A stretch of 6,218 nt of DNA, taken from positions 1-6,218 of the forward strand of contig CAMBWM010000139.1 of NCBI GenBank assembly GCA_945871335.1, given 5' to 3'. Each line of letters starts with the position of its first letter. Positions within the stretch are counted from its first letter, which is position 1. This stretch comes from Polaromonas sp. YR568. GTDB lineage: Bacteria; Pseudomonadota; Gammaproteobacteria; Burkholderiales; Burkholderiaceae. Shown here one piece after another: positions 1 through 5,642 of the stretch. The translations under genes were made by a program, and so were the position numbers. Below the pieces are notes generated by a model. That model was not told the origin of the DNA and ran no database searches. It worked only from the letters and a program-made list of their open reading frames with translations.

Positions 1-146
1 TTATGTTGAATAAAAAGCCGCTCCCACAACTCACCCGGTTGGAGGTGCCCGGTGCCGGTGATGTGCGCGCCGTGCATGTGACCGTGGACACACGCCAGCG
101 CAACCCCTTTGCGGTGCGCTTGCTGGAGCCTGCTGCTACGCCCTGA
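1..146 (+). CDS. 3' end of an unidentified protein gene (or a 47-residue ORF)
   Basis: An open frame enters at the left edge and ends with TGA at 144-146. It has an ATG at 3-5, so it could be a complete 47-residue ORF. With only two bases upstream, no ribosome site can be judged, and a C-terminal fragment of a larger gene is more likely. The visible residues are hydrophilic with a beta-like pattern (LTRLEVPGAGDVRAVHVTVD), and the third codon positions are G/C-rich as in real genes here. This pattern faintly recalls the C-terminal tail of some calcineurin-type phosphoesterases of Burkholderiales. That is a weak memory-based guess and I do not assign a function. An 84-bp gap separates it from the next gene on the same strand. 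Confidence 0.5.
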   Translation, partial: MLNKKPLPQLTRLEVPGAGDVRAVHVTVDTRQRNPFAVRLLEPAATP

Positions 147-230
147 TTTGCCGCGGAGAGGGCGCTTGAATGCGTCCGTGATGCTTGGGTTGTCGCCGGC
201 CAGTGGCCAGTTTGTGCGACCATCGCATTC

Positions 231-1292
231 ATGCAAAATTTTTGGCCCTCCAGCGGCTTTGACCAGCTCCGGCGTAATGCGCGGGGCTGGCTAATTCCCA
301 CCGATGATTACCTGCGGCTGTTTTTGCAGCGACCCGAACTGGCGCTGCTGCCCGAGTCCTGCCCCAACGAGATCAAGTTGCACACGGCGCTGCAAGCCGA
401 GCCTGCCCGCGCAGTTGGCTTGCTGGAGCTGGCCGCCATCAAGGACGCGGACGCCCGCGAGAGCTACACCTTGTTTGTCAACTTTCGCAACGACTTGCTG
501 GCTGCCGGTAGTTTAGAGGCCTGTTACCTGGGCTTGTTCAGGCGAGGAGTGATGGGCGTGCCGCCGCTCTTTCTGGATTTGCTGGCGCAGGCCATTGCTC
601 GCAATGTTTTGCATGACAGTCAAGATGCTTACGAAGTACGGGCAGCGGAAATGCTTTTTCGGCCGCAGCGCCTGACGATTGAGCAGGGGCAGATTCTGGC
701 TGGTGACCTGAGCGTGCTGGACATGCTCAAAGACACCGGCGGTCTGGGCGACATCGGTCGCCTGCTGGCTGAAGCCAAGGCGCCGATGCGAGAAGTTCGT
801 ATGCAAGTTCTGGGCGACGACAACGCCGCCGACTACTGGCGCGCCGGCGAGCGCTACAACTTTTTGTTAGACCTCACGCACGAGGTCAACAACGACCTCA
901 GCCACGGGCTGGTTTTGACCATGACGCGGGCGCGTTCAGGCTTGAGCGCGCTGGCGCGGGTCCTGGAGAAATGGGTCCAGCACATGTTGGGCGTGGCTTT
1001 GCGCGTGCGGCCCTTGCAAAAAATTGACGACCCTGGCTGGCGCTGGCATGTGGGCCTGGATGTGCTTGCCTCGGCTTTGCTCAATGACCTGTACGAAGAC
1101 AAACCGGTCGAGCCTGAGCGCCTGCAGAGACTGCTCAGCCTGTTCCGTTTGGAGTTCGATCAGCCGCAGGAAATGCGAGCCGACGTGGCTGGCAAGCCGG
1201 TCTACCTGGGGCTCATGATGAGCGAGGACCGGGCCTTGCGTCTGAAGCCTCAAAACCTGCTGCTCAACCTGCCGCTTGCGGCCTTGGCATAA
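231..1292 (+). CDS. DUF6352 family protein, function unknown
   Basis: This is a complete 353-residue frame. I recognise the overall sequence as the DUF6352 family of conserved betaproteobacterial proteins. Typical features are the N-terminus MQNFWPSSGF, the stretch GWLIPTDDYLRLFLQRPEL, the central LLDLTHEVNNDLSHGL, and the C-terminal KPVYLGLMM and LKPQNLLLNLPLA. No signal peptide or membrane segment is visible, so it should be cytoplasmic; the composition suggests a mainly alpha-helical fold. No catalytic motif stands out, and no biochemical role is known to me. The ATG at 231 is chosen because the family begins with this M-x-x-F-W-P-x-S-G-F motif. There is no clear Shine-Dalgarno before it, so translation may be coupled or weak. 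The small basic gene follows 36 bp after the stop and may share its transcript. Confidence 0.85.
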   Translation: MQNFWPSSGFDQLRRNARGWLIPTDDYLRLFLQRPELALLPESCPNEIKLHTALQAEPARAVGLLELAAIKDADARESYTLFVNFRNDLLAAGSLEACYLGLFRRGVMGVPPLFLDLLAQAIARNVLHDSQDAYEVRAAEMLFRPQRLTIEQGQILAGDLSVLDMLKDTGGLGDIGRLLAEAKAPMREVRMQVLGDDNAADYWRAGERYNFLLDLTHEVNNDLSHGLVLTMTRARSGLSALARVLEKWVQHMLGVALRVRPLQKIDDPGWRWHVGLDVLASALLNDLYEDKPVEPERLQRLLSLFRLEFDQPQEMRADVAGKPVYLGLMMSEDRALRLKPQNLLLNLPLAALA

Positions 1293-1295
1293 AAT
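1290..1295 (+). promoter_or_regulatory. possible -10 element for the small basic protein gene
   Basis: TAAAAT matches the sigma70 -10 consensus at five of six positions. It overlaps the stop codon of the preceding gene and would give a start near 1302 and a leader of about 27 nt before the ATG at 1329. No good -35 element lies at 16-18 bp upstream, so this is weak and read-through from the upstream gene is an equal alternative. Confidence 0.22.
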
Positions 1296-1318
1296 CCGGT
1301 GTTCAGCTATTTTTAAAC

Positions 1319-1322
1319 GGAG
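1319..1322 (+). promoter_or_regulatory. Shine-Dalgarno of the 54-residue gene
   Basis: GGAG lies six bases upstream of the ATG at 1329, an ideal spacing. It is the clearest ribosome binding site in the window and is the main support that the short frame behind it is translated. Confidence 0.7.
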
Positions 1323-1328
1323 TCTTCC

Positions 1329-1493
1329 ATGCCTAAAAAAATCCGAGTCGAAGCCGACAGGTGCGCACCTAAACCCACACTTGCTCCTGGCATGACCCGC
1401 ACTGCCGGCCACGGCCAGAAAGTCAGCCTAGAGCGCGGCTCCTGGACCCGCAGCAAGAAAAACCCGGGCAAGCGTCCCAGCAAGGGCGGTTAA
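1329..1493 (+). CDS. small highly basic protein, unknown function (54 aa)
   Basis: ATG at 1329 to TAA at 1491-1493 encodes 54 residues. The protein begins MPKKIRVEADR and ends KKNPGKRPSKGG. It is rich in Lys, Arg, Gly and Pro, with very few acidic residues and no hydrophobic segment, so it is probably soluble and largely disordered, and could bind nucleic acid or ribosomes. That role is inferred from charge only; I recognise no family. A GGAG ribosome site sits at the right distance, and an intrinsic terminator lies 43 bp past the stop, so the frame fits exactly between a translation signal and a transcription end. It lies 36 bp downstream of the DUF6352 gene. It contains two Met residues and one Cys (Cys12). 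Confidence 0.75.
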   Translation: MPKKIRVEADRCAPKPTLAPGMTRTAGHGQKVSLERGSWTRSKKNPGKRPSKGG

Positions 1494-1503
1494 TTCCCTT
1501 TCA

Positions 1504-1525
1504 GGTGCAGCCTTGGCGCTGCACC
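1504..1525 (+). other. stem-loop upstream of the terminator
   Basis: GGTGCAGC (1504-1511) pairs perfectly with GCTGCACC (1518-1525) around a 6-nt loop. No T-run follows, so it is not a terminator by itself. It sits 10 bp after the small gene's stop and 10 bp before the terminator stem, so the transcript would end in two tandem hairpins. This could protect the 3' end or act as a processing site. Confidence 0.6.
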
Positions 1526-1535
1526 GGTATTTCTA

Positions 1536-1564
1536 CGGTCTGCCTTTGGCAGGCCGTTTTTTTT
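1536..1564 (+). terminator. Rho-independent terminator after the small basic gene
   Basis: A 9-bp stem, CGGTCTGCC (1536-1544) with GGCAGGCCG (1548-1556), contains one G-T wobble and closes a three-base TTT loop. Eight consecutive T residues follow at 1557-1564. This is a textbook intrinsic terminator for + strand transcription and ends the unit that contains the DUF6352 and small basic genes. Confidence 0.9.
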
Positions 1565-1784
1565 GACTGGCTGCACTGTCTTTAGCGAAACTGCTGCAAA
1601 AAATGCCAGCATGGCCGCAGAAGCGCTGGGGCCCTGAGATGGCCAGCTCGCCACCTCGGTGGCTCTGTTGGGCCGTATCAAACCAGTTCCTGCACCGTAT
1701 CTGTTTGGCCTTGGCCGGTTGTTCCGGGTAAAGCAGGAACGGATGCCTCGGCTACTATGGCGCAATGCCATTTAATTTTCTAGA
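1565..1784. other. 220-bp intergenic region with inverted repeats
   Basis: I find no convincing gene here. A 93-codon frame on the - strand (1490-1771) reads through the terminator and resembles no protein family, so I discount it. Two inverted repeats are visible. The first is GCCACC/GGTGGC at 1650-1663 with a 2-nt loop, flanked by a short CAG/CTG pairing and by an outer GGCCC/GGGCC pair at 1630-1634 and 1670-1674. The second is GTTCC/GGAAC at 1721-1725 and 1736-1740 with a 10-bp spacer. TACTAT at 1753-1758 matches four of six positions of a -10 box and would put a start about 20 bp before the kinase gene, but it has no matching -35 element. The kinase promoter is therefore not firmly located. 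Confidence 0.5.
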
Positions 1785-4001
1785 GTGATGGAAAAAACTC
1801 CGCCCAATCAAGCGCTAGAGCAGGCCCAGGCTGCGCTGCATGCCAGCCAGGCGCGCTTTAGCGAGCTCGTCGAAAACATAGAGGAAGTTTTTTACAGCCG
1901 CAACGCCACCACAGGAGAGTTGCTTTATATCAGCCCGGCCTGCGAACGCCTGATGGGTCGTGATCTGCAAAGTTTCTATGACAAGCCGGGCCATTTTCTG
2001 GTCAATGTGCATCCGGACGACCTGAAGGCCGTCAAGGCGGCCGCTGAAGCCACTTTGGGCGGTCTAAAAACACAGATCGAGTACCGGTTGATCAAGCCCG
2101 GCGGCGAGATTGTGTGGGTTTGCCATTACGCGCATTTGGTGGGTGACCGCGTTTTGGGTACGCTGCGCGATATCAGCGCACGCAAGCAGGCTGATGCCGA
2201 GCTGGCCCGCAGCACGCGCGCCCTGAAGTTGCTCAGCCAGAGCAACCGTGCCTTGACCCGCATGGAAGACGAGTTGCAATTGCTTGGCGAGATTTGCCGG
2301 CTGGCTGTCGATGTGGGTGGCTACCGTATGGCCTGGGTCGGCTACGCCCGCAATGACGCGGACCGCAGCGTCGAGCCCATGGCCCATGCCGGCCATGAGG
2401 CGGGCTACCTGCGCAGCGTGCGCCTTAGCTGGGCTGAGGAGCCTGCCGGAACCCCGGGTTCTGCATGCGATGCGATCCGCCGCAATGAAGTGTGCGAGTC
2501 TTCCGATCTGCATGATGAACCTGGTGATTTCCCCCTGCCCCAACAGGCGCTGACCCATGGATATGGCAGCGTGCTGGCTTTGCCGCTGCGCTTGGGCGGC
2601 CAAACCTTGGGCGTGCTGGCGCTGTATTCGGTCGAGGCGCAGGCGGCCCGCATCGAAGAGATCAGTCTGCTGCAGGAGTTGACAGACAACCTGAGCTTTG
2701 GCATCGAAAATATTCGCTCGCGCTTGTGGCGCACCCGCATGGAGAATGCTGTCGCGCAGGTGGCCGCGGGCGTGTCTGTGCAGGGTGGCGACAATTTTTT
2801 TGAAATGCTTGTGCGCAACATGTCCGATTCCATGGGCGCGAACGGGGCTTTTGTAGCGCGTGTGTTGCCGGGTGACCCAATGCTCGGGCGCAGCGTGGCG
2901 GCTGTGGTCAATGGCCAAGTGTTGCCGCAGTTTGACTATGCCATAGCGCTGGCACCTTGCCGTGAGCTGGCGCACTCCACCCGCCCCAGCCTGATCTTGG
3001 CCGAGAATGTCCAAGCTTTGTACCCTGAAGCTCAACTGAGCGCGTTTGGAACCCAGGCCTATGCGGGTCATAGGCTGGAAAATTCTGAGGGGCAACTGGC
3101 CGGTGTGCTGGTCTTGCTGTTCCGAGAGCCGCTCAAACAAAGCCAGATGGCCCTGTTGCATTCGACGCTGCAGATTTTTGCCTCACGCGCGTCGGCAGAG
3201 CTTGAGCGCTTGCAGGCCGACGTGCAGATCCGCCAACTGAATGCCAGCCTGGAAGACCGTGTCCAAGAGCGCACGGCCGAGCTCAAGTTTGCCAACCAGG
3301 AACTGGAGTCCTTCAGTTATTCGGTTTCTCACGACCTGCGCACCCCCTTGAGCGCGGTCGATGGTTTCGCTAACTTGATCGAGATGTCTCTCGATGGTCT
3401 GCCGGAATCGCAAATCGGCAAGAGCCAGCATTTTTTGCAACGTATCCGCTCGGGGGTTGTGCAAATGGGCGAGCTGATAGACGCTTTGCTGTCCTTGGCC
3501 AAATTGTCCCGGGAGCCACTGCGTCACGAGGTGGTGGACCTCAGCGCGCTGGCCGCTGAGGTGCTGTCATTGCTCTGCGAGCGAGATCCGTCCCGGGTGC
3601 TGCAGTCCCAGATCGAGCCCGGGCTGCTTGCCACCGGGGACCATCGATTGTTGCGCCAGCTGATGGAAAATTTGCTGGGCAACGCCTGGAAATTCAGCGC
3701 TGGCCAGGCCATCACACGCATCAGTTTCGGGCAAGAGACAGATGCTGATGGCAACCTGGTCTTTTGCGTTCAGGACAACGGTGCAGGCTTTGACATGGCC
3801 CACGCTGACAAGCTTTTTGCGCCATTTCAGCGCTTGCATTCACCCTCGCAATTTCAAGGCAGCGGCATCGGTTTGGCCACAGTGCGGCGCATCGTCTCGC
3901 GCCATGGCGGTCGCATACGGGCAGCGGCGGCAGTCGGTGAGGGCGCGCGTTTTTGGTTTACGCTGGGTTCGGGCAAGGGTGCAATTGAAGCCCCAGTCTA
4001 A
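1785..4001 (+). CDS. cytoplasmic sensor histidine kinase, PAS-GAF-GAF-HisKA-HATPase_c
   Basis: This 738-residue ATP-dependent autokinase has no transmembrane segment. Numbering is from the GTG at 1785; ATG at 1788 is an equally good start, and both have weak ribosome sites. A PAS domain spans about 24-133 (SPACERLMGR, HPDD, EYRLIKPGGEIVWV). A first GAF domain covers about 165-312 (GYRMAWVGYA, LALPLRLGGQTLGVLALYS). A second GAF domain covers about 320-475. A coiled coil at about 472-510 leads into the dimerisation domain, where the phosphoacceptor is His516 in SVSHDLRTPL, a bacteriophytochrome-like H-box. The ATPase domain has the N-box NLLGNAWK (629-636), the G1 box DNGAGF (664-669), an F-box around LFAPFQRLH, and the G2 box GSGIGL (692-697). 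All catalytic boxes look intact. No receiver domain is attached and no response regulator lies beside it, so the ligand and partner cannot be inferred. Confidence 0.95.
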   Translation: MMEKTPPNQALEQAQAALHASQARFSELVENIEEVFYSRNATTGELLYISPACERLMGRDLQSFYDKPGHFLVNVHPDDLKAVKAAAEATLGGLKTQIEYRLIKPGGEIVWVCHYAHLVGDRVLGTLRDISARKQADAELARSTRALKLLSQSNRALTRMEDELQLLGEICRLAVDVGGYRMAWVGYARNDADRSVEPMAHAGHEAGYLRSVRLSWAEEPAGTPGSACDAIRRNEVCESSDLHDEPGDFPLPQQALTHGYGSVLALPLRLGGQTLGVLALYSVEAQAARIEEISLLQELTDNLSFGIENIRSRLWRTRMENAVAQVAAGVSVQGGDNFFEMLVRNMSDSMGANGAFVARVLPGDPMLGRSVAAVVNGQVLPQFDYAIALAPCRELAHSTRPSLILAENVQALYPEAQLSAFGTQAYAGHRLENSEGQLAGVLVLLFREPLKQSQMALLHSTLQIFASRASAELERLQADVQIRQLNASLEDRVQERTAELKFANQELESFSYSVSHDLRTPLSAVDGFANLIEMSLDGLPESQIGKSQHFLQRIRSGVVQMGELIDALLSLAKLSREPLRHEVVDLSALAAEVLSLLCERDPSRVLQSQIEPGLLATGDHRLLRQLMENLLGNAWKFSAGQAITRISFGQETDADGNLVFCVQDNGAGFDMAHADKLFAPFQRLHSPSQFQGSGIGLATVRRIVSRHGGRIRAAAAVGEGARFWFTLGSGKGAIEAPV

Positions 4002-4043
4002 AAATGAACTTAGTAGTAACAAAGAAAGCGATTTAATTTTTAT

Positions 4044-4072
4044 TTGGAATAACTGTATTTAAAAAATACTTT
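4044..4072 (+). promoter_or_regulatory. candidate sigma70 promoter of the tetR-family gene
   Basis: TTGGAA at 4044-4049 (four of six to the -35 consensus) and TACTTT at 4067-4072 (three of six to the -10 consensus) are separated by exactly 17 bp. They lie in the markedly A+T-rich spacer between the kinase stop and the regulator gene. Transcription would start near 4079, about 23 bp before the ATG. The match is moderate, and chance hits are easier in A+T-rich DNA. Confidence 0.4.
4055..4069. promoter_or_regulatory. possible TetR-family operator palindrome
   Basis: GTATTT (4055-4060) and AAATAC (4064-4069) form a perfect 6-bp inverted repeat around AAA. It lies between the proposed -35 and -10 elements of the downstream tetR gene. 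TetR-type dimers commonly bind such palindromes over their own promoters, so autorepression is plausible. The A+T-rich composition lowers the significance, and known operators of this family are often longer. Confidence 0.35.
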
Positions 4073-4101
4073 AAGTCCAGCGCTGCGATAAGATTCAAGG
4101 C

Positions 4102-4779
4102 ATGGTGACCTTTATTTCCCCGGCAGGTGCTGCCCTCGGCGCGACGACCCAACCGGTTGTCAAAATCTCATTCAAAGCGCAAATGTTGGTGGCGCGCGAA
4201 GACGCTATCGTCGAGGCGGTCAATTCATTGCTGGCCGAAAAAGGCTTTGATCTGATGACCGTCGACGAAGTGGCGGCCAAAGTCGGCATTGCCAAAGCCA
4301 GCTTGTACAAGCACTTCCCCAGCAAAGAGGATTTGGCCGCCGCCGCCATGGTGCGACTGCTCAAGCTGGCCAAGAACTTTTTGGCTGAATTACCGGCGCA
4401 AGCCGAGCCGTTGGTGCAACTCAAGGCGGTGGTCCGCTGGATGATGCAAGTGCAACTGGCCGGGCAAATGCCTTCCTTGCCCAGCCAAAACTCCAGCCTG
4501 CGGGCCACCCTGCTGGCCAACCGGGACTACCTTGACAGCTTGTTGCAAGTTAGCGACCACATCGGTCAATGGATAGAGGCTGCGCAGCAAGACGGCAGCT
4601 TGAACCCGACGCTGCCGCCGCTCTTGGTGCTCTACACCTTGTACTCGCGCGCTTGTGACCCGGTGCTCGAATTCATGCAGGCCAGCGGGCAACACAGCGA
4701 CGAAGAGATCGTCTCTCTTGTGTTGGCCACTTGCTTTGACGGGCTCGCTCAAACGGCGATCAAGAGTTCCGGCCTGTAG
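4102..4779 (+). CDS. TetR/AcrR family transcriptional regulator
   Basis: This 225-residue frame is the usual length for the family. The N-terminal DNA-binding domain spans about 31-83: AREDAIVEAVNSLLAEKGFD, then TVDEVAAKVGIAKASLYKHF (53-72), the typical helix-turn-helix with the KASLYKHFPSKEDL signature. The helical C-terminal part (about 90-225) would bind ligand and dimerise; it is too divergent to suggest an effector. A 27-residue stretch precedes the domain. The ATG at 4102 has AAGG only one base away, whereas the GTG at 4105 has it at four bases. An alternative start is the Met at residue 28 (4183), so the true N-terminus is uncertain. The target is unknown. Its own promoter carries a palindrome, and its 3' end overlaps the convergent phosphoesterase gene by 31 bp. 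Confidence 0.93.
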   Translation: MVTFISPAGAALGATTQPVVKISFKAQMLVAREDAIVEAVNSLLAEKGFDLMTVDEVAAKVGIAKASLYKHFPSKEDLAAAAMVRLLKLAKNFLAELPAQAEPLVQLKAVVRWMMQVQLAGQMPSLPSQNSSLRATLLANRDYLDSLLQVSDHIGQWIEAAQQDGSLNPTLPPLLVLYTLYSRACDPVLEFMQASGQHSDEEIVSLVLATCFDGLAQTAIKSSGL

Positions 4780-5609
4780 TTTTTTTGCTCGCCCTTGCCG
4801 GCGTACCCCAGCGGGTTGGCCACCACGCGGCAGCCCCGGCTGACGTAGTCCTGCGGGCAGTGCAGGTGGCCGTGCAGCCAAAGCTGCGCGGCCGGCAGCA
4901 GATCGTCCAGTGCATTGCAAAAACCGGCGGTGCCCGGTGTGAGACCGTAGCGCGGGTCGGCGCTGAGCAAACTTGGCGCAAAGTGCGTGACCGCCACGGT
5001 AGGCCCGTCAAAGCCGGTAGCCAGTGCCTGGCGCAGCCAGCGCTGACTTTGCAGTCCCAGCTCACGCAGCTGCTCGGCCAGCATGGGCGCGCCGGCTTGC
5101 AGACAGTGATTTTTACGCAGGTAAAAATTGGCGGCCCGAAATGCTTTGTCGCGCGCCTTCAAATGCGCGGCCAGAGCGCCCGGGGCTGCAGCGTCATTTG
5201 CAGCCTGGCCTGGCGCGTCGCTCATGCCGTCAAAGTCGCTCCAGAGCGTGCAGCCGACAAAGCGCACGCCTTGCAACACCACGCTTTCTTGTTCCAGCCA
5301 GATCAAGCCCCAGCGCTCGCAAGCCTGACGCAGGCGCTGGTGGGCCTCGTCAAACTCCAGCCCGTCGTATTCATGGTTGCCAGGCACAAAAATGACCGGC
5401 GTCGGCCAGCCGGCACCGCCCTCGTGAACCGGCCGTGGTGAAAAGCGGGCCAGCCCGAAGTCCGGCACGGCAAGGCGCGTCAAGGCCGAATCGTGCTGGT
5501 AAGAGCCGATGTCACCCGCCAGCACCAACACGTCGGCGCCGGCCAGTGGCTGCGCTGCAAAATGCGGATGCGACTCCAGGTGCAGGTCGGACAAAAGCTG
5601 AATATTCAC
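4749..5609 (-). CDS. calcineurin-like metallophosphoesterase
   Basis: This 286-residue soluble protein has the full set of metal-binding motifs of the calcineurin-like phosphoesterase superfamily. They are D-x-H at Asp8/His10 (SDLHLESH), GD at Asp33 (LAGDIGS), GNHE at Asn78/His79 (VPGNHEYD), His209 (VTHFAPS), and GHLH at His248/His250 (WLHGHLHC). These residues normally hold two metal ions and hydrolyse phosphomonoesters or phosphodiesters; the substrate cannot be told from the sequence. No signal peptide is visible, so it should be cytoplasmic. The start is GTG at 5607-5609, which lies directly before NIQLLSDLH, the family's usual N-terminal beta strand; the ribosome site is weak. It follows the LysR gene by 33 bp on the same strand and is probably cotranscribed with it. 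It converges on tetR. Confidence 0.93.
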   Translation of the reverse strand: MNIQLLSDLHLESHPHFAAQPLAGADVLVLAGDIGSYQHDSALTRLAVPDFGLARFSPRPVHEGGAGWPTPVIFVPGNHEYDGLEFDEAHQRLRQACERWGLIWLEQESVVLQGVRFVGCTLWSDFDGMSDAPGQAANDAAAPGALAAHLKARDKAFRAANFYLRKNHCLQAGAPMLAEQLRELGLQSQRWLRQALATGFDGPTVAVTHFAPSLLSADPRYGLTPGTAGFCNALDDLLPAAQLWLHGHLHCPQDYVSRGCRVVANPLGYAGKGEQKNYRPELLIAV

Positions 5610-5642
5610 CGATAAAGTGTCCGTTAGTCAGGCGTTTAGCGC

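Noticed and set aside
198..211. Tandem duplication of the heptamer GGCCAGT
   Set aside because: Only two copies, in G+C-rich DNA and with no flanking repeats; chance is sufficient.
936..1412. 158-codon - strand frame spanning the end of the DUF6352 gene and the small basic gene
   Set aside because: It is antisense to two better supported genes, and its product has the Gln/His/Arg-rich composition of a shadow.
1719..1758. TTGTTC and TACTAT as a -35/-10 pair for the kinase gene
   Set aside because: The spacing is 28 bp, far outside the 16-18 bp range for sigma70; only the -10-like box is kept as a weak hint.
1490..1771. 93-codon - strand frame in the spacer before the kinase
   Set aside because: It reads through the intrinsic terminator and hairpin sequences, has no ribosome site that I can see, and its product has no recognisable pattern.
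2064..3161. Long - strand open frame of 365 codons opposite the kinase gene
   Set aside because: It lies entirely antisense to a kinase with recognisable domains, its product is rich in Gln, His and Ala as expected of an antisense shadow, and it matches no family I know.
4780..4786. Run of seven Ts just after the tetR stop, as a possible terminator
   Set aside because: No stable stem lies directly upstream, and the run is explained as coding sequence (Gln-Lys-Asn codons) of the phosphoesterase on the other strand.
4785..5441. 218-codon + strand frame opposite the phosphoesterase
   Set aside because: It is antisense to a gene with all five metal-binding motifs; the product looks like low-complexity Ala/Gln/Arg shadow sequence.
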